A DNA stretch of 64,000 bases from Tetrahymena thermophila SB210 (lineage: Eukaryota; Ciliophora; Oligohymenophorea; Hymenostomatida; Tetrahymenidae): contig NW_002476537.1 in NCBI RefSeq assembly GCF_000189635.1, forward strand, positions 1 through 64,000, written 5' to 3'. Made by a program: the position numbers and the translations under genes. Positions 50,622 through 63,955 of this stretch are shown in pieces; position 1 is the stretch's first letter, and each line of letters begins with the position of its first letter. Below the pieces are notes generated by a model, which ran no database searches, was not told the DNA's origin, and saw nothing but the letters and a program-made list of their open reading frames with translations.

Positions 50622-53600
50622 TCAGATATATATCAATTATTGGACTGACTGACTGATTAATATGTTTGCTTTCACTCGCGCTTATCTATTTTCTAAAACA
50701 CTTTAACTTTTTGAAATTAAAGATAACTTGTTTGCTTATTAACTTGCTTATATGCTTAGATGTCTGGTTATTAGCCACAACTAACCTATCTACTTGATAC
50801 TCTCTTTAAAAAATAAAAATCTACTATTTGTATTTATAATTGCTTGCCTCTCTCTCTTTTGTTTGATAAGGATGCAATTTATATATATACTTTCTTTATT
50901 TTTTAATTCCTTTATTGATTGATTTGTTTGTTATTTTTTTGATTTCCTTTTTATTTTAACAAATAAAACAAACAAAAAATTAATTACTTAATCAATTAAA
51001 ATTTGATGATTTGCTTTATTTAACATTCACAATAAATTAAACATACTGCTTTCATCAATATATTAATAACTATGTCTGAACAAACACATTAATATCTATA
51101 CATACATTGATAAATACATAAATATATTTCTGTGTTTGCTATTAATCACTAAAAAATTGTGTTATTGATCAAACAAATCAACCAACAAGCCCTCTTGATA
51201 AATCGCAGTTATTCGATATTATTTTAATTTCTTGATAAACTATTTAATTTATAATAAATCACTACACTCTCTCTCTATCTATCTATGTGAATAAATTCTA
51301 AACAAATTATTGATAAGTAACTTTAATTTTTGCTTGCTCCTCAATCTTCTATCTAAATGTTTGTTTTTGAATTACTTTTATCTAATTTAGAAAAAATTTC
51401 AATTATTTTTCAAGTTCTTTGATTAGTACTATAAGAATGTTGTGTTTCTTTGTTAATAATATCTTAATCTGTTTTATTATTAGATAAACAGCTTCAGAAA
51501 ATCATCCAATGAAATTTAATAAACTAAAAATTTAATGTGTCAATTATCAAATAAAGATATATGCTTTGTAAAAGTATATAATTTGATATAATTATATTTA
51601 AAGACTAATAGATAGATATAAATTAATTTTCTTCAAGAATAAAGCCTTAGGATTTAAAATCAAAGATAGTTATATCGAAAATAGTAACCATGAAATAATT
51701 CCTTTCAAAACATAAGTCAAATATATTTTTTATAATCGTAGCACAATATATTTTTTTATGTGTTCAAGAGATTAATATTTTCTTATCGACTTATTTCTAT
51801 TGCTTTTAAATACATAAATTAAAAACTTTGAGTCTAATAGAATTACAAGAGTAAATAAATTTATTTACTAGCTAAATAAATATTTTTCCTATTAATTTTT
51901 GCTTATTAATTTCAACAAATTAATTTTATCTTCTATTTGATATAGACAAAACATGATGCATCATTCAATTTAAAGATAAATTCACAAAAACTGTATTTTA
52001 CTAAAAACTCAAGCTAGTAAACAAAATATTACTAACTTTAGCACACTTTTTTTAAGACAATAAAAATTAGATCAATCTATATTTATCTTCGAGCAATTAG
52101 CTTTCGTTTAAATTTTGTAGATATTACAGACTTAATAGTTAATTTTACTTTTCTAAATTAATTAACATTTATTTTCTATCTCTCCCTTTCAATTTAAACT
52201 CCTTTTAATATCTTTGATTTAGTATATATGCCATTAGTACTAGATGAAATTGCTAAATATTAGATTCCCTTTCTAAATTATATTGAAAATTAAAGCTATT
52301 ATTATATTTATCTCAAGAATAAACATCTTAAATATATTTATAAAAAAACAACATAGGTTATTTAAATTAATAAAAAAATTGATATTTCAAATATATAAAT
52401 TTAAAATTTCATACATTTTCTGAAATTTTTTAAAGAATTTAACAATTAAAGGATTTTCTATTTTGAAGATAGAAAAATTTATGGCATTTATCATTAAAAA
52501 TATTTCGAAATTCACTTATATAATTTTATTTAAATATTTTTTTAAAATACTTGATAGATAAAATATTGAGTTTAATTTTTAAAAGTAAAAAATAAATTAT
52601 TTGGAATTTAAATTTTTAAGACAAAATCAAATACATAAAATATTAATTTTTTTAATTATCGTTTTTGAAATAAATAAAAATAGAAAATTATTAAAATTAG
52701 TTTTTTATTAAAATAAAATATCATAATTAGTAAATAATAAGAAAATTTTTTACTTAAAAAATGAAACCAAGACCTTATCAAAAGTGTTTTTGATAGAGTT
52801 ATCAAATTCTTTATTTTTGATAATAATTTGTTTCGAATTTCAAGATTTTGATGATATAAAATTGTAAAAATATTTTTCTCTATTCATTTTTAACTTTTGA
52901 CAAGTGTTAATTATAAATTTAAAAATCCAACAATAACGACTTCTAATTGATAAATAATTCATTTCTGTATTTTAGTGATTTTAAATTTGAATTTTCTCAC
53001 TTAAAACACAGGAAATCATCATGATTGATTAATTTTATTATATTATTATCTTTAAAAAATAGTTTAAAAGTGAATAAATATAATAAATTATTCTTAAAAT
53101 TGGTTTAAAATTGATTATTACTAATTTTCTTTGTATTGCACAAATAAAATAGCTTACTGTATTACAAACTTATACATAAAAAAATATATATTTATGAGAA
53201 TCTAAAATATCTTTAATTATAAAAGAAATATCTATTTAAAAGTATATATTATTATTATCTAGTCAGCTATCTAGCTTTACAGACTGTTTTCCCTCGCTGT
53301 TTTAAGCCATAAAAAATATTCTCAAATATGTAATAATTATGCTAGTTTTGTCATTTTGTCTCTGTTCAAATTTAATTTACATAGGCATATTGATACATTT
53401 ATAAATTTACTCTAATTCAATAAGAACTATATATAAATTTTTGTCTCAGACTTTTTATAACAAATAATATTTGAAAATAAATAAATGTCATTTAAGCACC
53501 GAAAATAAATTTAATGATACTATATAGGATTATTTTCGTGTTTTATACGTGAATTTTATTATTTTAAAGGATCTTTTTGATGTGGTTTAAAAAGAAATTC

Positions 53601-54370
53601 TTTTACAAAAAAATAAAAATTTTAATGGAATAAAATCAATCAAGTTTTTTAATATTTAATTTTTATGGCTTTTAAATAGGTATTTTAATGGTAGTAATGA
53701 CAGAAATTGATGGGTTTGAGGAATTAAGCATGAAATTTGATCAAAAAATTATATTTTAATAGTATAACCACATAGCAGTTATTAAATACATAAAATTTGT
53801 ATAGATATTTTAATTAATAAATATAGTAAGGATTTTATTTATATTATAGTAAACGAACAAATAATTTATTCTTTGATTTTTAACAACCAAATCCAAAAGA
53901 CTTTTATTTCTAATCCACTTCTCCTGCAGCTACCAATAACTGCTTTATTTTTAAAATAAATACATTTTTATTAACTTTTAATATTAGTTTTTGATATTGT
54001 GCTTAACAGATTCAATAAACAGCTAAGTGAACCAAGTGAGTGAGGATCAATTACTTACTTACTTTGTTTCTCATTTTTTTTATTATATTATTAAATTTCT
54101 GAATTAGAATACATGTAAAAATACAAATAAATAGTCAATCAATCATGTTATATAAGAAGCTGATCTCAAATCTACTTGGAGAAGCAAACAAACTTTTTTG
54201 TTTGATTTTTATTTATTTATTTTTTGTTAATTTATTCATTTATTTAATTGCTTATTAATGAACATGAGTGTTTTAAAAATACTACTTTTAAAAATTGTTT
54301 GTTGTTATTTTTAATGTTTGTTATAGAATGTGAAAATCAATTAAGAAGGATTAGAGTGTAAAGTCTCCTT
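50622..54370. other. 3.7-kb intergenic region
   Basis: AT-rich with no supportable coding frame. It includes the 5' flank of the SAPS gene, a ctctctctatctatctatg stretch near 51270, and atttatttattt runs near 54209. Nothing else was recognised. Confidence 0.45.
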
Positions 54371-55144
54371 TCACTTAGAAAAAGAGCATAAATTGTTAAA
54401 GCAGGTCTTAGTGTTTTCTTTCTGTTTTTTTTAAGTTCTTGGTACACTAGATTTCTAAGGCTTTGAATTATTTATTTCTTGAGGAATTTGGGTTTCCTTA
54501 TTTTCAACTTAATCTTTTTTTGAGTCATTATTATTTTTTACAGGTGGTGGCATGAAGTCTTCATCTCCTTCATCTTGCTAAATTATATAATTTTACCACT
54601 CTTTACCGCTTTCTAACCATAACTTATTTTGGTCTTTTGTATCTAAGGAAAACATGTCTTCTTAAGTGTCCTAAAGAAGATTATCTCTATCTAGAGCAGG
54701 TAGATCTTACTTTGGCTTTCCGTTTTTCTTAGACATATAGAGATTCCAAATAGATTAAGTTGTGTTTATTCTATATTGGCTGTTTTTTTTCTCAAGGATA
54801 TCATTAAATTCCCTGATTGCTAAGCTTATCACATCGTCAATAGTAAATTACTTAGGAGGTAAATCTTATGTCACCTTGAGCATTTCGACCTTTCCATCAA
54901 ATGTAAATTCTATATTCAAGTAGATTTGCACTTTCATCGTCTTCTCCTCCTAAGAGTTAGAGACGCAGTCAGTGTAGCGTGAGCTTCTATTAAATAAATA
55001 AGGAGGCACAATACCACCGCTATCTATCTTAAATTAGTTTGAGTTACCATTAGTAGGAAAATCAATCAACTTCTCGTTGCCGCTTCTATTTCCACTGTCA
55101 CTATTTTGATCTTCATAGCTCATACCACTTTGATTTTTATCCAT
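54371..55144 (-). CDS. Hypothetical protein, 257 aa, with a central alpha/beta domain
   Basis: A single-exon minus-strand frame from ATG 55144 to TGA 54371-54373, with many TAA/TAG Gln codons. Residues 1-65 are Ser/Asn-rich and disordered. Residues about 70-150 look ordered: a strand pair (M-K-V-Q-I-Y-L-N-I-E-F-T-F and V-E-M-L-K-V), then a helix (D-D-V-I-S-L-A-I-R-E-F-N-D-I-L) and W-N-L-Y-M-S-K-K-N-G-K-P-K. This order suits a ubiquitin-like or Ras-binding beta-grasp fold, such as is found in Sin1-type proteins, but that is only a structural guess. Residues 150-185 are acidic (L-L-Q-D-T-Q-E-D-M-F-S-L) and the C-terminus is Lys/Gln/Asn-rich. No signal peptide or membrane segment. Neighbours are all on the same strand, with separate spacers of more than 1 kb. 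Confidence 0.82.
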
Positions 55145-56478
55145 TAAAAATATTCCAAAGCTAACTTATTGAGTTTTCTTTCAAACAATCTTTTAGTTAT
55201 GGGCTTTTTGTTTGTTTTTATGTTTGTTTGTATGAATGTATGTTTTTAGGTAAGTAAGTAAGTACTTCTCTCTTTTTTCTAAATATTTTTATATTTTTTG
55301 ATTTTTCTAAATTCTGCTTTTGTTTATTTATTAATTATTTAATTAATTTATTTACTTACTAATTTAAGGAAAATTATTGAATGGTCAAACTAAATCAAAC
55401 AATATGACTTGTACTTCTTTTTTACTACTTGTTTAATGTACTCTTTCTATCTATTTTTATAATTTATTACTTTCTTTATCTGGTGCAATCAACCTACTGC
55501 CAATTCTTATTAATTAATGTCACTCTTCCCCCCGATTTAAAAAAACTTTGTTTGATATATGTCTTTATTTTTTTAATTTCAAATATGCATTTGGAAGTTA
55601 TTAAAAGGAGCTTTTATAGTATATTATTAAAATAAAAATCCTAGAAAATTTAATGATAAATATTTAGGTATTGTTAATATCAGTCATTCTTTTTGCTTAC
55701 AACTAAGTAAATGCATTAAGCAATTTCTATACATTTTAATATATTCCATTAAAAATAAAAATTAAAAAACTGAAAAAAAATAAATCTCTTAATGACTGGA
55801 ATGCGAATAAAGTAATCTTTCTAAGCTTCTATTTAATATAATTTTTTTATAGAAATATTATATTTAATTTATTTTCAAATTTATAGTAAATAGAACAAAC
55901 AAACACAAATTATATAATATTTTTATTTAAATTACATTTTTAAAAATAAATGATCATGCAGGATTTTATTTACTATTTTTTAAGTTAATTTGAACAAATA
56001 AACTAAAAATAATGATTAAATTTAAAAATAAATTTTATGAAATTTAAAATATATTGTTTTAATGAAATTACTTGATAAAAAAATAATTAAAAATTTAAAT
56101 ATTTAGTGAGCTATTATGCTATTCTAAACACTTAGCAAAATTAATTAGCCCTTTTTATTTATTAACTACTTTTATATTTATTTTTGTTTTCATGAATGAA
56201 AGCTAAAATTTTATTAGTTATTATAATGCTTTTTTAACAATAATTAAAATAATAATTATAGTAGATTTACTTAAATTATGTATTTGTTTTTTTGCTATTA
56301 TTTCTATATAAAATAATGATTGAATGAATTAATAATTGCTTGATAAAAATATCGATTGAACAGTTTTAGTCAACGAAGGAAAATCTAAACTAAATATTAT
56401 TATAAAACATGAGATTACATTAGGTTAAATTGAATATTTTTATATTTTAGCAGATATTTAAGTAATTTGCTTTATCCT
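55145..56478. other. Intergenic, no gene seen
   Basis: AT-rich spacer between two minus-strand genes. The frames present have Phe/Leu/Ile-rich compositions typical of non-coding DNA here. Confidence 0.5.
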
Positions 56479-56868
56479 TCATTGCTTTTGAACTCCCAAT
56501 ACTGAGAAGCAGAGTCTGGTAAAAGTAGCGGCATCTACTTTTTCAGGAATATTTTATTCATCTATTTCGTTAAATTAATATTCTGATGAGGCTAAAGTTT
56601 TTAAGGCATCTTTGCAAGCTTCTTTTCCGATGAACCCATCTTTCTTTAAATCAAACAAAGTAAAAACATTATCTATTTCTTCATCACTAAAAATTCCAGT
56701 TTTAAAACCTTGTTCCTTCTTTAGCTTAAGTTATTGAATTATGAAGCCTTCGATATCTTCAGGCTATTTGAAGCATATGGCTGTGCAAATATCTTCAAAT
56801 AATTCATTAATTCTATGTTTTCTTAAGTATTCATCAGCCTTTTCCTTTAAATGATTTACCTAGCTCAT
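56479..56868 (-). CDS. EFCAB10: EFCAB10 homologue, EF-hand domain protein, 129 aa
   Basis: A single-exon frame from ATG 56868 to TGA 56479-56481. The N-terminal helix pair (A-D-E-Y-L-R-K-H-R-I-N-E-L-F, then P-E-D-I-E-G-F-I-I-Q-Q-L) is the RIIa/Dpy-30-like docking fold seen at the start of EFCAB10, and the length (129 aa) matches the family. One EF-hand follows with loop D-L-K-K-D-G-F-I-G-K-E-A: positions 1 and 5 are Asp and position 6 Gly, but position 12 is Ala instead of Glu, so calcium binding is probably weak or lost. EFCAB10 is associated with motile cilia in animals, which fits a ciliated cell; its precise role there is not firmly known. The ATG used is the first one in the frame after an AT-rich leader. 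Confidence 0.9.
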
Positions 56869-58600
56869 TGATTGTTTGTTAATTTTTATATGAAATGCTA
56901 AATTTGATCTATTTTTTAAGTAAGTTGATTGATTGATATTGTTGTTGTTGTTGATTCTAAATTTCAAAAAGTATCAAGTAAATAAATTATTTTCAAAATA
57001 ATTAATTTTCAATGAATGAATAAACAAACAAATAAATAAATAAATATATTTGATTTTAAGATTGTTAATAATCCTTTAGGATTTATTTATTTATTTAATA
57101 GTTGCAGTTTCTTTTTTTATAAACTTCTTGCTCACATTCATATTGAATATTGAATGAGAGAATCAGCATAAATGCTGTATTTTTTAAAAATGAATCCTTG
57201 TTATAAATTTATTTTTTTCTATTTAATCATTTTATTTGAATAAATCTGCCATATAATTAATAATAATTAAAAAATATAAAATGCAAATTTTTTTTTAAAA
57301 AAAATTGAGCAAGATTTGGTTAATTTTAATATCATACACTTGTTTTTTTATCTTTTATATTAAAAGTATATTTTTAAAAAATAAATTTAAAATAAATATT
57401 TATAACCTTATTTATTTATTATTGTTAAAAAAGACTAAACCGATTCAAATATTTTTTACTCATAAAATATATTTTTTTTTTTTACTCATCAGAAGCTGAT
57501 TAAATTTTTGGGTAATTTTTATTTTAGTTTAAAATTATTTTCTTTTATTTTATTAATCCAAAAAATTAATTTTTCAGAAAAAAATAATTTATTAAATTTT
57601 GCAAACAACAAAAAAAATATTAAGTTGAAACATTAATGTCAAAAAAAAATTTCTTGTAGGACAATAGTAATTTTGTAATTTTTATGAATTTCTTTACTAT
57701 TTTATTATTTTGTTCATGTTAAAAATGAAGTTTATTACTAGGTATAAGTCAATCTATTCATTTGTTCATCAAATTACTTAACATTCATAAAAGTAGTGCT
57801 TAACTTTGAAGATCATTAAGAAAATTGATGATCACTAATTAAATTAATAAATGAATGAAAAGTAGTTAATTTCTCCTATAGGGAGCTATAGGTAGGGATA
57901 TTATGTTAATTTTATTATAAGTGTTGATTACCTTAACTATTTCTCTTTTCTTATAATTGTGAGGTAGGGAAAAATCTAAAAATTGATAGGTGTTTTTTGA
58001 TCACTAAAAGTTCTTTCTTAGTTTTTAATTATTTAATTTTTTATAAATTGCGCTAAGCTAATGAATGAAGATAATTATAATGAACGAATAGCTATAAAAG
58101 GTGATAAGTGAATGTTACATGCAACTATCTGTAACTAGACTATAGCTTGAGGTAGAATTCAAATACTTTGAGTTAATCTACTAGCTTATTCAAAAGTTTT
58201 ATTGAAATAATATAGTTAAACTTGATAGCATGAATTTGAAAGTATTTGTTAATTCAACTTTTATAAAGATCACAAAAGAAAATTATAAATTACAGTCAAA
58301 ATATTTATTATTTATTATAATGGAAAATATTATATATAATTTTGAAATAAACAAGGTTTTATACTTTAAAATAAATTAATTTAAACTAATAAGTGGATCA
58401 CTCAATTTATATTTTTATTATTACTTACTATTGTTTTGTATATAATTGGTAGTTATTTAGTATTTATTTATGTAGGTAGGTAGGGAGGTTAGCAATTTTA
58501 TATTTTGTTAGTTTTAGAAGAAGAAGAAGAAGAAAAAGAAAGTGGAGAACTGATTGTATAGGGTAATAATTTGTATATGCACGATTATTCATTCATTCAT
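56869..58600. other. Intergenic with a GAA microsatellite
   Basis: No gene seen; AT-rich. It has a near-palindromic ctcctatagggag at about 57872-57884, gtaggtaggtaggg near 58474 and a (gaa)n tract at about 58518-58540, just 3' of the gene ending at 58601. Confidence 0.5.
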
Positions 58601-59533
58601 TCACTCAGCTTTTTTTTGATATTTCTCTAAAAGCTTATTAACATACTTAACTGATGAGAAGGTGTTTGACTTTTATAGGGTTATTAGCTTAATAGGTTGT
58701 AGATATTTCAATAAGATTGCTTGAGTTTTATAATCTTTTTAGTTAGTAGCGTATTTTATATAGTCGTGTTCTAATATTTCTACTATACTGTGTCTAAAGG
58801 TTTTTAAAATTTCAGGATTTCTCTCACTCTTTTCTTCTATTTCTTATAAAAGTGAATTGAACTTCTTAAGGGAGTTCAACTTTTTGACTTGAAGACCAGT
58901 AATCTAGCTGGCATACTCCCATCTACATTTTTCTTTAGAACTACCATTAAGGCGTGAGATGATATAGGGGATTGCAAGAATGAATAGATTCTTAGTCTCT
59001 TCACAGCTCTTTTAGCCAAGTTAATTCATCGTTAGCTTTGAGCTCTAGCTTTGGCAATCTTCCTGGCAAAGGCTATCGCTCTGCTCTGACTAGTTAGTTT
59101 AACTAGACTCTGGCTCTTTTACTAGCTTTAAGCACTTTTCTTCAGAGGACTACTCTTCATTTATTATGCTGGAACTTTCTGAGCTAGAAGAGAACAAATA
59201 GCTAGAAGATAAAGGTAACGGAGTATTATTAATATAAAAATCAGTGTCAAAACTATCGAGGTTATGATTACTAAAGCAAGATTTGTAATAGAGTTAGGAA
59301 TTATTTAACAAATTTTGATATTTGTTACCAGAAATTCTACCTTATTAGTAAAACTCCTTATCGCCAAACATATCATCCTTTGATGTTTATTCAAGTGCTT
59401 CATAAATACTGTCTTCATGGTGAGTGGGATCTATAGAGTCAAATGTTTAGCTGTCCTCTTCTATGTAATTCTTAACTCTAACCTCAGACTAGTTTTCTTT
59501 TTGGTTGTTTGCTATCCAAAGTTAACTTTTCAT
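58601..59533 (-). CDS. Hypothetical protein, 310 aa, disordered front and helical back half
   Basis: A single-exon minus-strand frame from ATG 59533 to TGA 58601-58603, with numerous TAA/TAG Gln codons and a higher G+C than the flanks. Residues 1-180 are acidic and Ser/Gln/Asn-rich, including a run of serines (S-Y-L-F-S-S-S-S-E-S-S-S) and S-S-E-E-K. Residues about 185-310 are ordered and helical: N-L-F-I-L-A-I-P-Y-I-I-S-R-L-N, K-C-R-W-E-Y-A-S-Q-I-T-G-L-Q, then long Lys/Leu/Glu helices ending K-L-L-E-K-Y-Q-K-K-A-E. No membrane segment is certain; the I-L-A-I-P-Y-I-I stretch is short. I do not recognise the family. The conserved-looking C-terminal half could be a DNA- or protein-binding helical domain, but there is no catalytic motif. 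Confidence 0.8.
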
Positions 59534-61360
59534 GTTAAACTTTAATAATTTTTGCCCAATTAATTAATTAAGAATGAAAGATTTAATATTTATTTTTTTT
59601 TTATAAATTATCAAAATTTGTTGTATTGTGACTCGCCTGCTATTTTACTAACTAAAAAAAGAAAGATACGCCCTAAACATAATGTAATTAAAAAAAATAC
59701 TTTTATTTTTATTATTTTTAATGACTAACATAAGAGCAATTATTATAAAACAAGTCTTTAAGCTTTATTATAAGCTTCTAAAGCCACTATCTAAATATTT
59801 ATCTATCTATCTAATAGCCTAGTTAGTTAAATATTCATTTATTTATAATTCTTTATCAACCCATTTCCATGATTATCAAAATGAAATACTGTAAATTTAA
59901 ATTTAGAAACAAATATTAACATCAATTTAAAATAAAAGTTTAATTAATTTGCGAATTCTTAATTTACAAGATGACTCATCATAGAAAAAAAAAAACTATT
60001 AATTTTCAATTAGATTTCATTACATAAATAATTTATCTTGCCTTAATAAAGACAGAAAAGCACAAAATAAATATTATTAACATAATCTAATCTCTTTCAC
60101 TTCTTTCTCCTATTTATTTACCACTCTTTAATTCTCTTTTGCTCAAAACAACAACTCTTTGTTGTGAGCTATTGCTATCAATAAATATAATATAATCATG
60201 ATTTTTTTGATATCTGATAGAGTTCCTGCTCGATAAATTAAAGTACATAAATATTTAAATATTAATTTAGAACACCTTTAATTCATGTAAGCCATTAAAA
60301 AAAAAGTTCATAAAATTCTGATACAAAAAATGAAAATTAACTTATCTAAATCTGCTTGTTGCTGATTTCGAAAGAAAAAATATAATTTTCAAGGCAAAGA
60401 CAAAATTTAATTGAAGAAATATCAAGCAATTTATAAATATCTTCTGATGTATATTATTTATATTAAGTTAATTAGATAATTATTATTTCTTTTTTTTGTA
60501 GTTAACTAAGTCTATCCATAATATATAGATTAAGGATAATTACTTTTTAAAGTTCTAACTATGTGTTTAATACACATAAATAAATTGTACATCTTATAAA
60601 TTTTTTTGATATTTTGATGTTAAAAAATAGAAACTATTGATTAATCTCCCTTTAGTAGAAATTTAGAGATTTTTCTTGTTTATCAATTTAAATTATCAAA
60701 AAATATTTTTTTTAAAGCTTTTTCAATAGAAATTTAAAATAAAAGTTTTATTTCAGCTTTTTAGTTTAAATAATCTCAAACAACACGAATCTATCTTCTT
60801 TGTAATCAAAATTAATAAATGAATATATTTAAAACTCTTAAATATTCTAAATTTATTAACTCACATCAAATTTGACAAGGAAATAATTCATTATTTAAAA
60901 AAGAGAAAATAGATAAGGCTATTAGATCAGCTATAATATTAACTATTATTTATTAATATTATTGTGATAATAACATCACACAAATCAAATTTTTATTTAA
61001 ATTAAATTTCTGGTGTATTGATTAATAAAATAGAAAGAAGCAAGTCTAATGTAATATAATTAAAAATATTACGCCTTCAATAACTATATTGATAAAATCT
61101 AAAAACGAATTTAAAGAGTAATTATTTTATCTCAAATTTCTTTTTGCTTTTAAGTTGACTATTTTTAACACAAACTCCACAAAAAAATTACAAAGTGAAT
61201 AAGAGGAAGAGTGAGTGAGTGAGCAATTTATTGATTAATATGATAAGTTTTTTTAAAGCACACATATTCTTTGTCAAACAAAAAAACAAAGAAATAAATT
61301 ATATTTTAAATTTTATTTTACAGAGTTCGTTGTTATTTAATATAAATTATTGAATTAAAA
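59534..61360. other. 1.8-kb intergenic region
   Basis: AT-rich, with no supportable gene. Short tctatctatcta and gagtgagtgag runs occur (about 59801, 61209). Confidence 0.5.
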
Positions 61361-63955
61361 TCAACTAGGTGAATCTAAATCATCAAAATCATTTTGATAT
61401 TCTTCTTCTACCTCTTATTTTTCTTTCATTTGCAATAAACTTTCTTTTTTCTAGTCAGCTAATGACTTTTTGCTATCAGTATCTTATTTAGACTCAATCT
61501 TTGAAGGGAATTGAGAAGTTACTTTTTTTATTTAAGGCTAATCTTTTTTGCTTTCAAATGAGCTCTCTTTCATTTGCATTAAAGAGTTCTTCTTAGAGTC
61601 AATTATGCTAGATGATTCATCTTTCTTTTTATCTAAATAAGAATCTTCTGCAGCAGAATAAGAGCTATCAGCGTTCTTAGTTGAGGTTCCAAATTTGTTG
61701 TTGCTAGTTGAAGGTTATAAATAATTTTTATTTGAAAATTTGCTGACAGGCTTTTCTTTTGCATTTTTCTCTTAATCACTAAAGCTATCTTGTAATTGAC
61801 TTAGCTCATCAAGTGTTAATTCTTTTTATGTCACAGAACCTTTTTTATTTAAATATGAATCTTAATTGCTATCTTCATCCTATTTTTTTTATTTCTTCTT
61901 TGCATCAGTAGTCTTAGGCTTAGTTTTACCAACATCTATATCTTCGCCAAACTCTTTTGCTAATTACTCATAATCTTCACCTTCTCTAGGTGGAGAAATA
62001 GAGACATCATCTCCTACATCTAACTCATTTCTGAAGCTCTTGAATCCTCTAGCTTTTAAAGCCTTAATTTCATCCAGCATTTTCCTTTCATCTTTTGTGT
62101 AGAGATTAAGTCTCTCCTTAGAGCTCATTCCCTTTTCTCTCAAGCGATTATCTATCCTATCAAGAGTTTTAAGTTTCTCAAGATAAGCTCTTCCTTTACA
62201 TTCTGTTTAATATCACATTTAAAATAAACATCGATTGAAATAAAAAAACCAAATTATTATTTCTCTTTATCAAAAAAATTTCAACAAATTATCAAAATAA
62301 AATATTGGTTTATTCACGAAAAAAATTAATTTATTATTTTATTTCAGTTTAGCAAATAAAATAAATTTTATTTTAAGGACAGTTAATGCTTTTAGAAATT
62401 TTGAATAAAATAAAATCTAAAAGTTGATTTTAAATTTTAAAATATATCTTTTTGGTGGTATTTTATTTAATTAACTGATTTTAAATAAAAATATTTAAAA
62501 TAAATAAATAAATTATTACTTTGCTCCATCAACAAAGGTCTGTTTTTAACTTTTTCAAGAATCTCACTCTTTTTTTATTACCACTCCTGCTCTTATTTTT
62601 TGAACTCTTGCTATTTTCTAGTAACAGCCTCTTTTCTGTTTTGCTGCAATTTTAGTGTTTGGTCATTCTTGGAATACTTTTCTCTTACAATTACAGCCAT
62701 CTTTATAATTAATATGAAAAAATTAAATTAATTTAGAACTAATTATTTAGATAAAATACCTCTTCAGCCTTTTTCTTTCTTTCCTCTTCTTTCTTCTTTT
62801 CTTCCTGCTTCTTCTTTTCTTTCTCTTCTTTATCCTTTTTATTCTTTTCAACTAGTGTCTCCCATTTTTAAATTGAAGGAGGTTGGTATTTAGGCTTGTG
62901 ATCTCTCCATTTCATAGCTTCTTAAAGTTTATCAACAGCTGGCTTAGTTTTAGTTAGTCTCATCAGTTCATTCTCTTAATCTAAATAATCTCTTGGAGGC
63001 AATTTACGAGATTCTTAAAAATTAAATGGAAGAACCTCTGTAGGTCTTTTCCCTCTTCTCTTTTTATCAAGACGTTCTTAGAAGTCTTAGTGCATCTTAT
63101 TAAAATTAGGAATTGGCTTTGCCTTAGGTGGTTAAAACGAAGGCTCTACATACATCTCTCTTTTAAGAGGATTCATGGCTAAATATAACAAAAATTTTAA
63201 ATCAACAAATGAAATATAGCACAAATTAAATCTAACTTACTTGATACTTTTGTAACTCCTGAATATCCTTCCATAAGCTCTCTTGCACGACGCTCTTGCT
63301 CATGTTTCTCCATACGAGGAGGTAATTTAGACATGGACATAGTTTTTTGAGCTTGCTTTGCTACTCTTTCCTAACGTTTTAGTTCTTCATCTCTATTTAT
63401 TTTCTCAAGCAAGTTAATTGAGCAGAACCAAGGAACCTTATGAAAAAAATAAGTAAATATATAAACAAATAAATCTTATTAATAAATTGTGTAATGAAGT
63501 TACTTTATTTGCTTTGAAAACAAATGAATCTCTTTCCTCCTAAGTCTTTCTTTTACTTCTTTTTAGAGAAGTTTCAGGGTTCTTATCACGAATGTAAAAT
63601 TTAAATGGCTTTTCTCTCTATATTGTGATTGCTACAGAATTCTTTCTAACTTCTTGTCTTCTCTTTTCCTATTCATGCATGATTTTTTCATATAAAGGCT
63701 TCTTTACATGATCAGGAATTTCTTTAGGCTTTGGGCGAGTGTTATATTCTTTTCTCTCCTTTTCCCTAGCTTCTTCAATCATCTCTTCCACTTTTTTTTA
63801 TCTTATGGTCTTCTTTTATTTTCTCTCTTTTTCTCTTTCGTCAAACTGGTAAGGCTCAGGTTTAGTCAATTTAAACTTTTTTTCTTTAGAAACTTCACTT
63901 GCATAGTAATCAAACATAGCTTTTTTGTAGTCTCCTCTTTATTCTTGTAAATTTC
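61361..63955 (-). CDS. FAM161: FAM161-family centriole/cilium protein, 5' end beyond the window
   Basis: Exons 5' to 3': 63504-63955, 63241-63436, 62760-63178, 62520-62700, 61361-62202, with TGA at 61361-61363; about 695 residues visible. Junctions are GT...AG with matching phases (0, 1, 0, 1). The family signature is clear: P-F-K-F-Y-I-R-D-K-N, then F-K-A-N-K-V-P-W-F (spanning the first intron), P-P-R-M-E-K-H-E-Q-E-R-R, and a second block with A-K-P-I-P-N-F and L-P-F-N-F-Q-E-S. The protein is mostly charged helix and coiled coil rich in Lys/Glu/Arg/Gln. The last exon adds a Lys/Ser/Asp-rich disordered tail ending D-F-D-D-L-D-S-P-S. FAM161 proteins bind microtubules and sit in centrioles and basal bodies; the human FAM161A gene causes retinitis pigmentosa when mutated. 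The first visible exon starts after an acceptor AG at 63956-63957 in phase 1, so at least one upstream exon is missing. Confidence 0.9.

Noticed and set aside
55429..57499. Short hydrophobic plus-strand frames (55429-55635, 57305-57499)
   Set aside because: Phe/Leu/Ile/Tyr-rich translations of T-rich spacer with no context.
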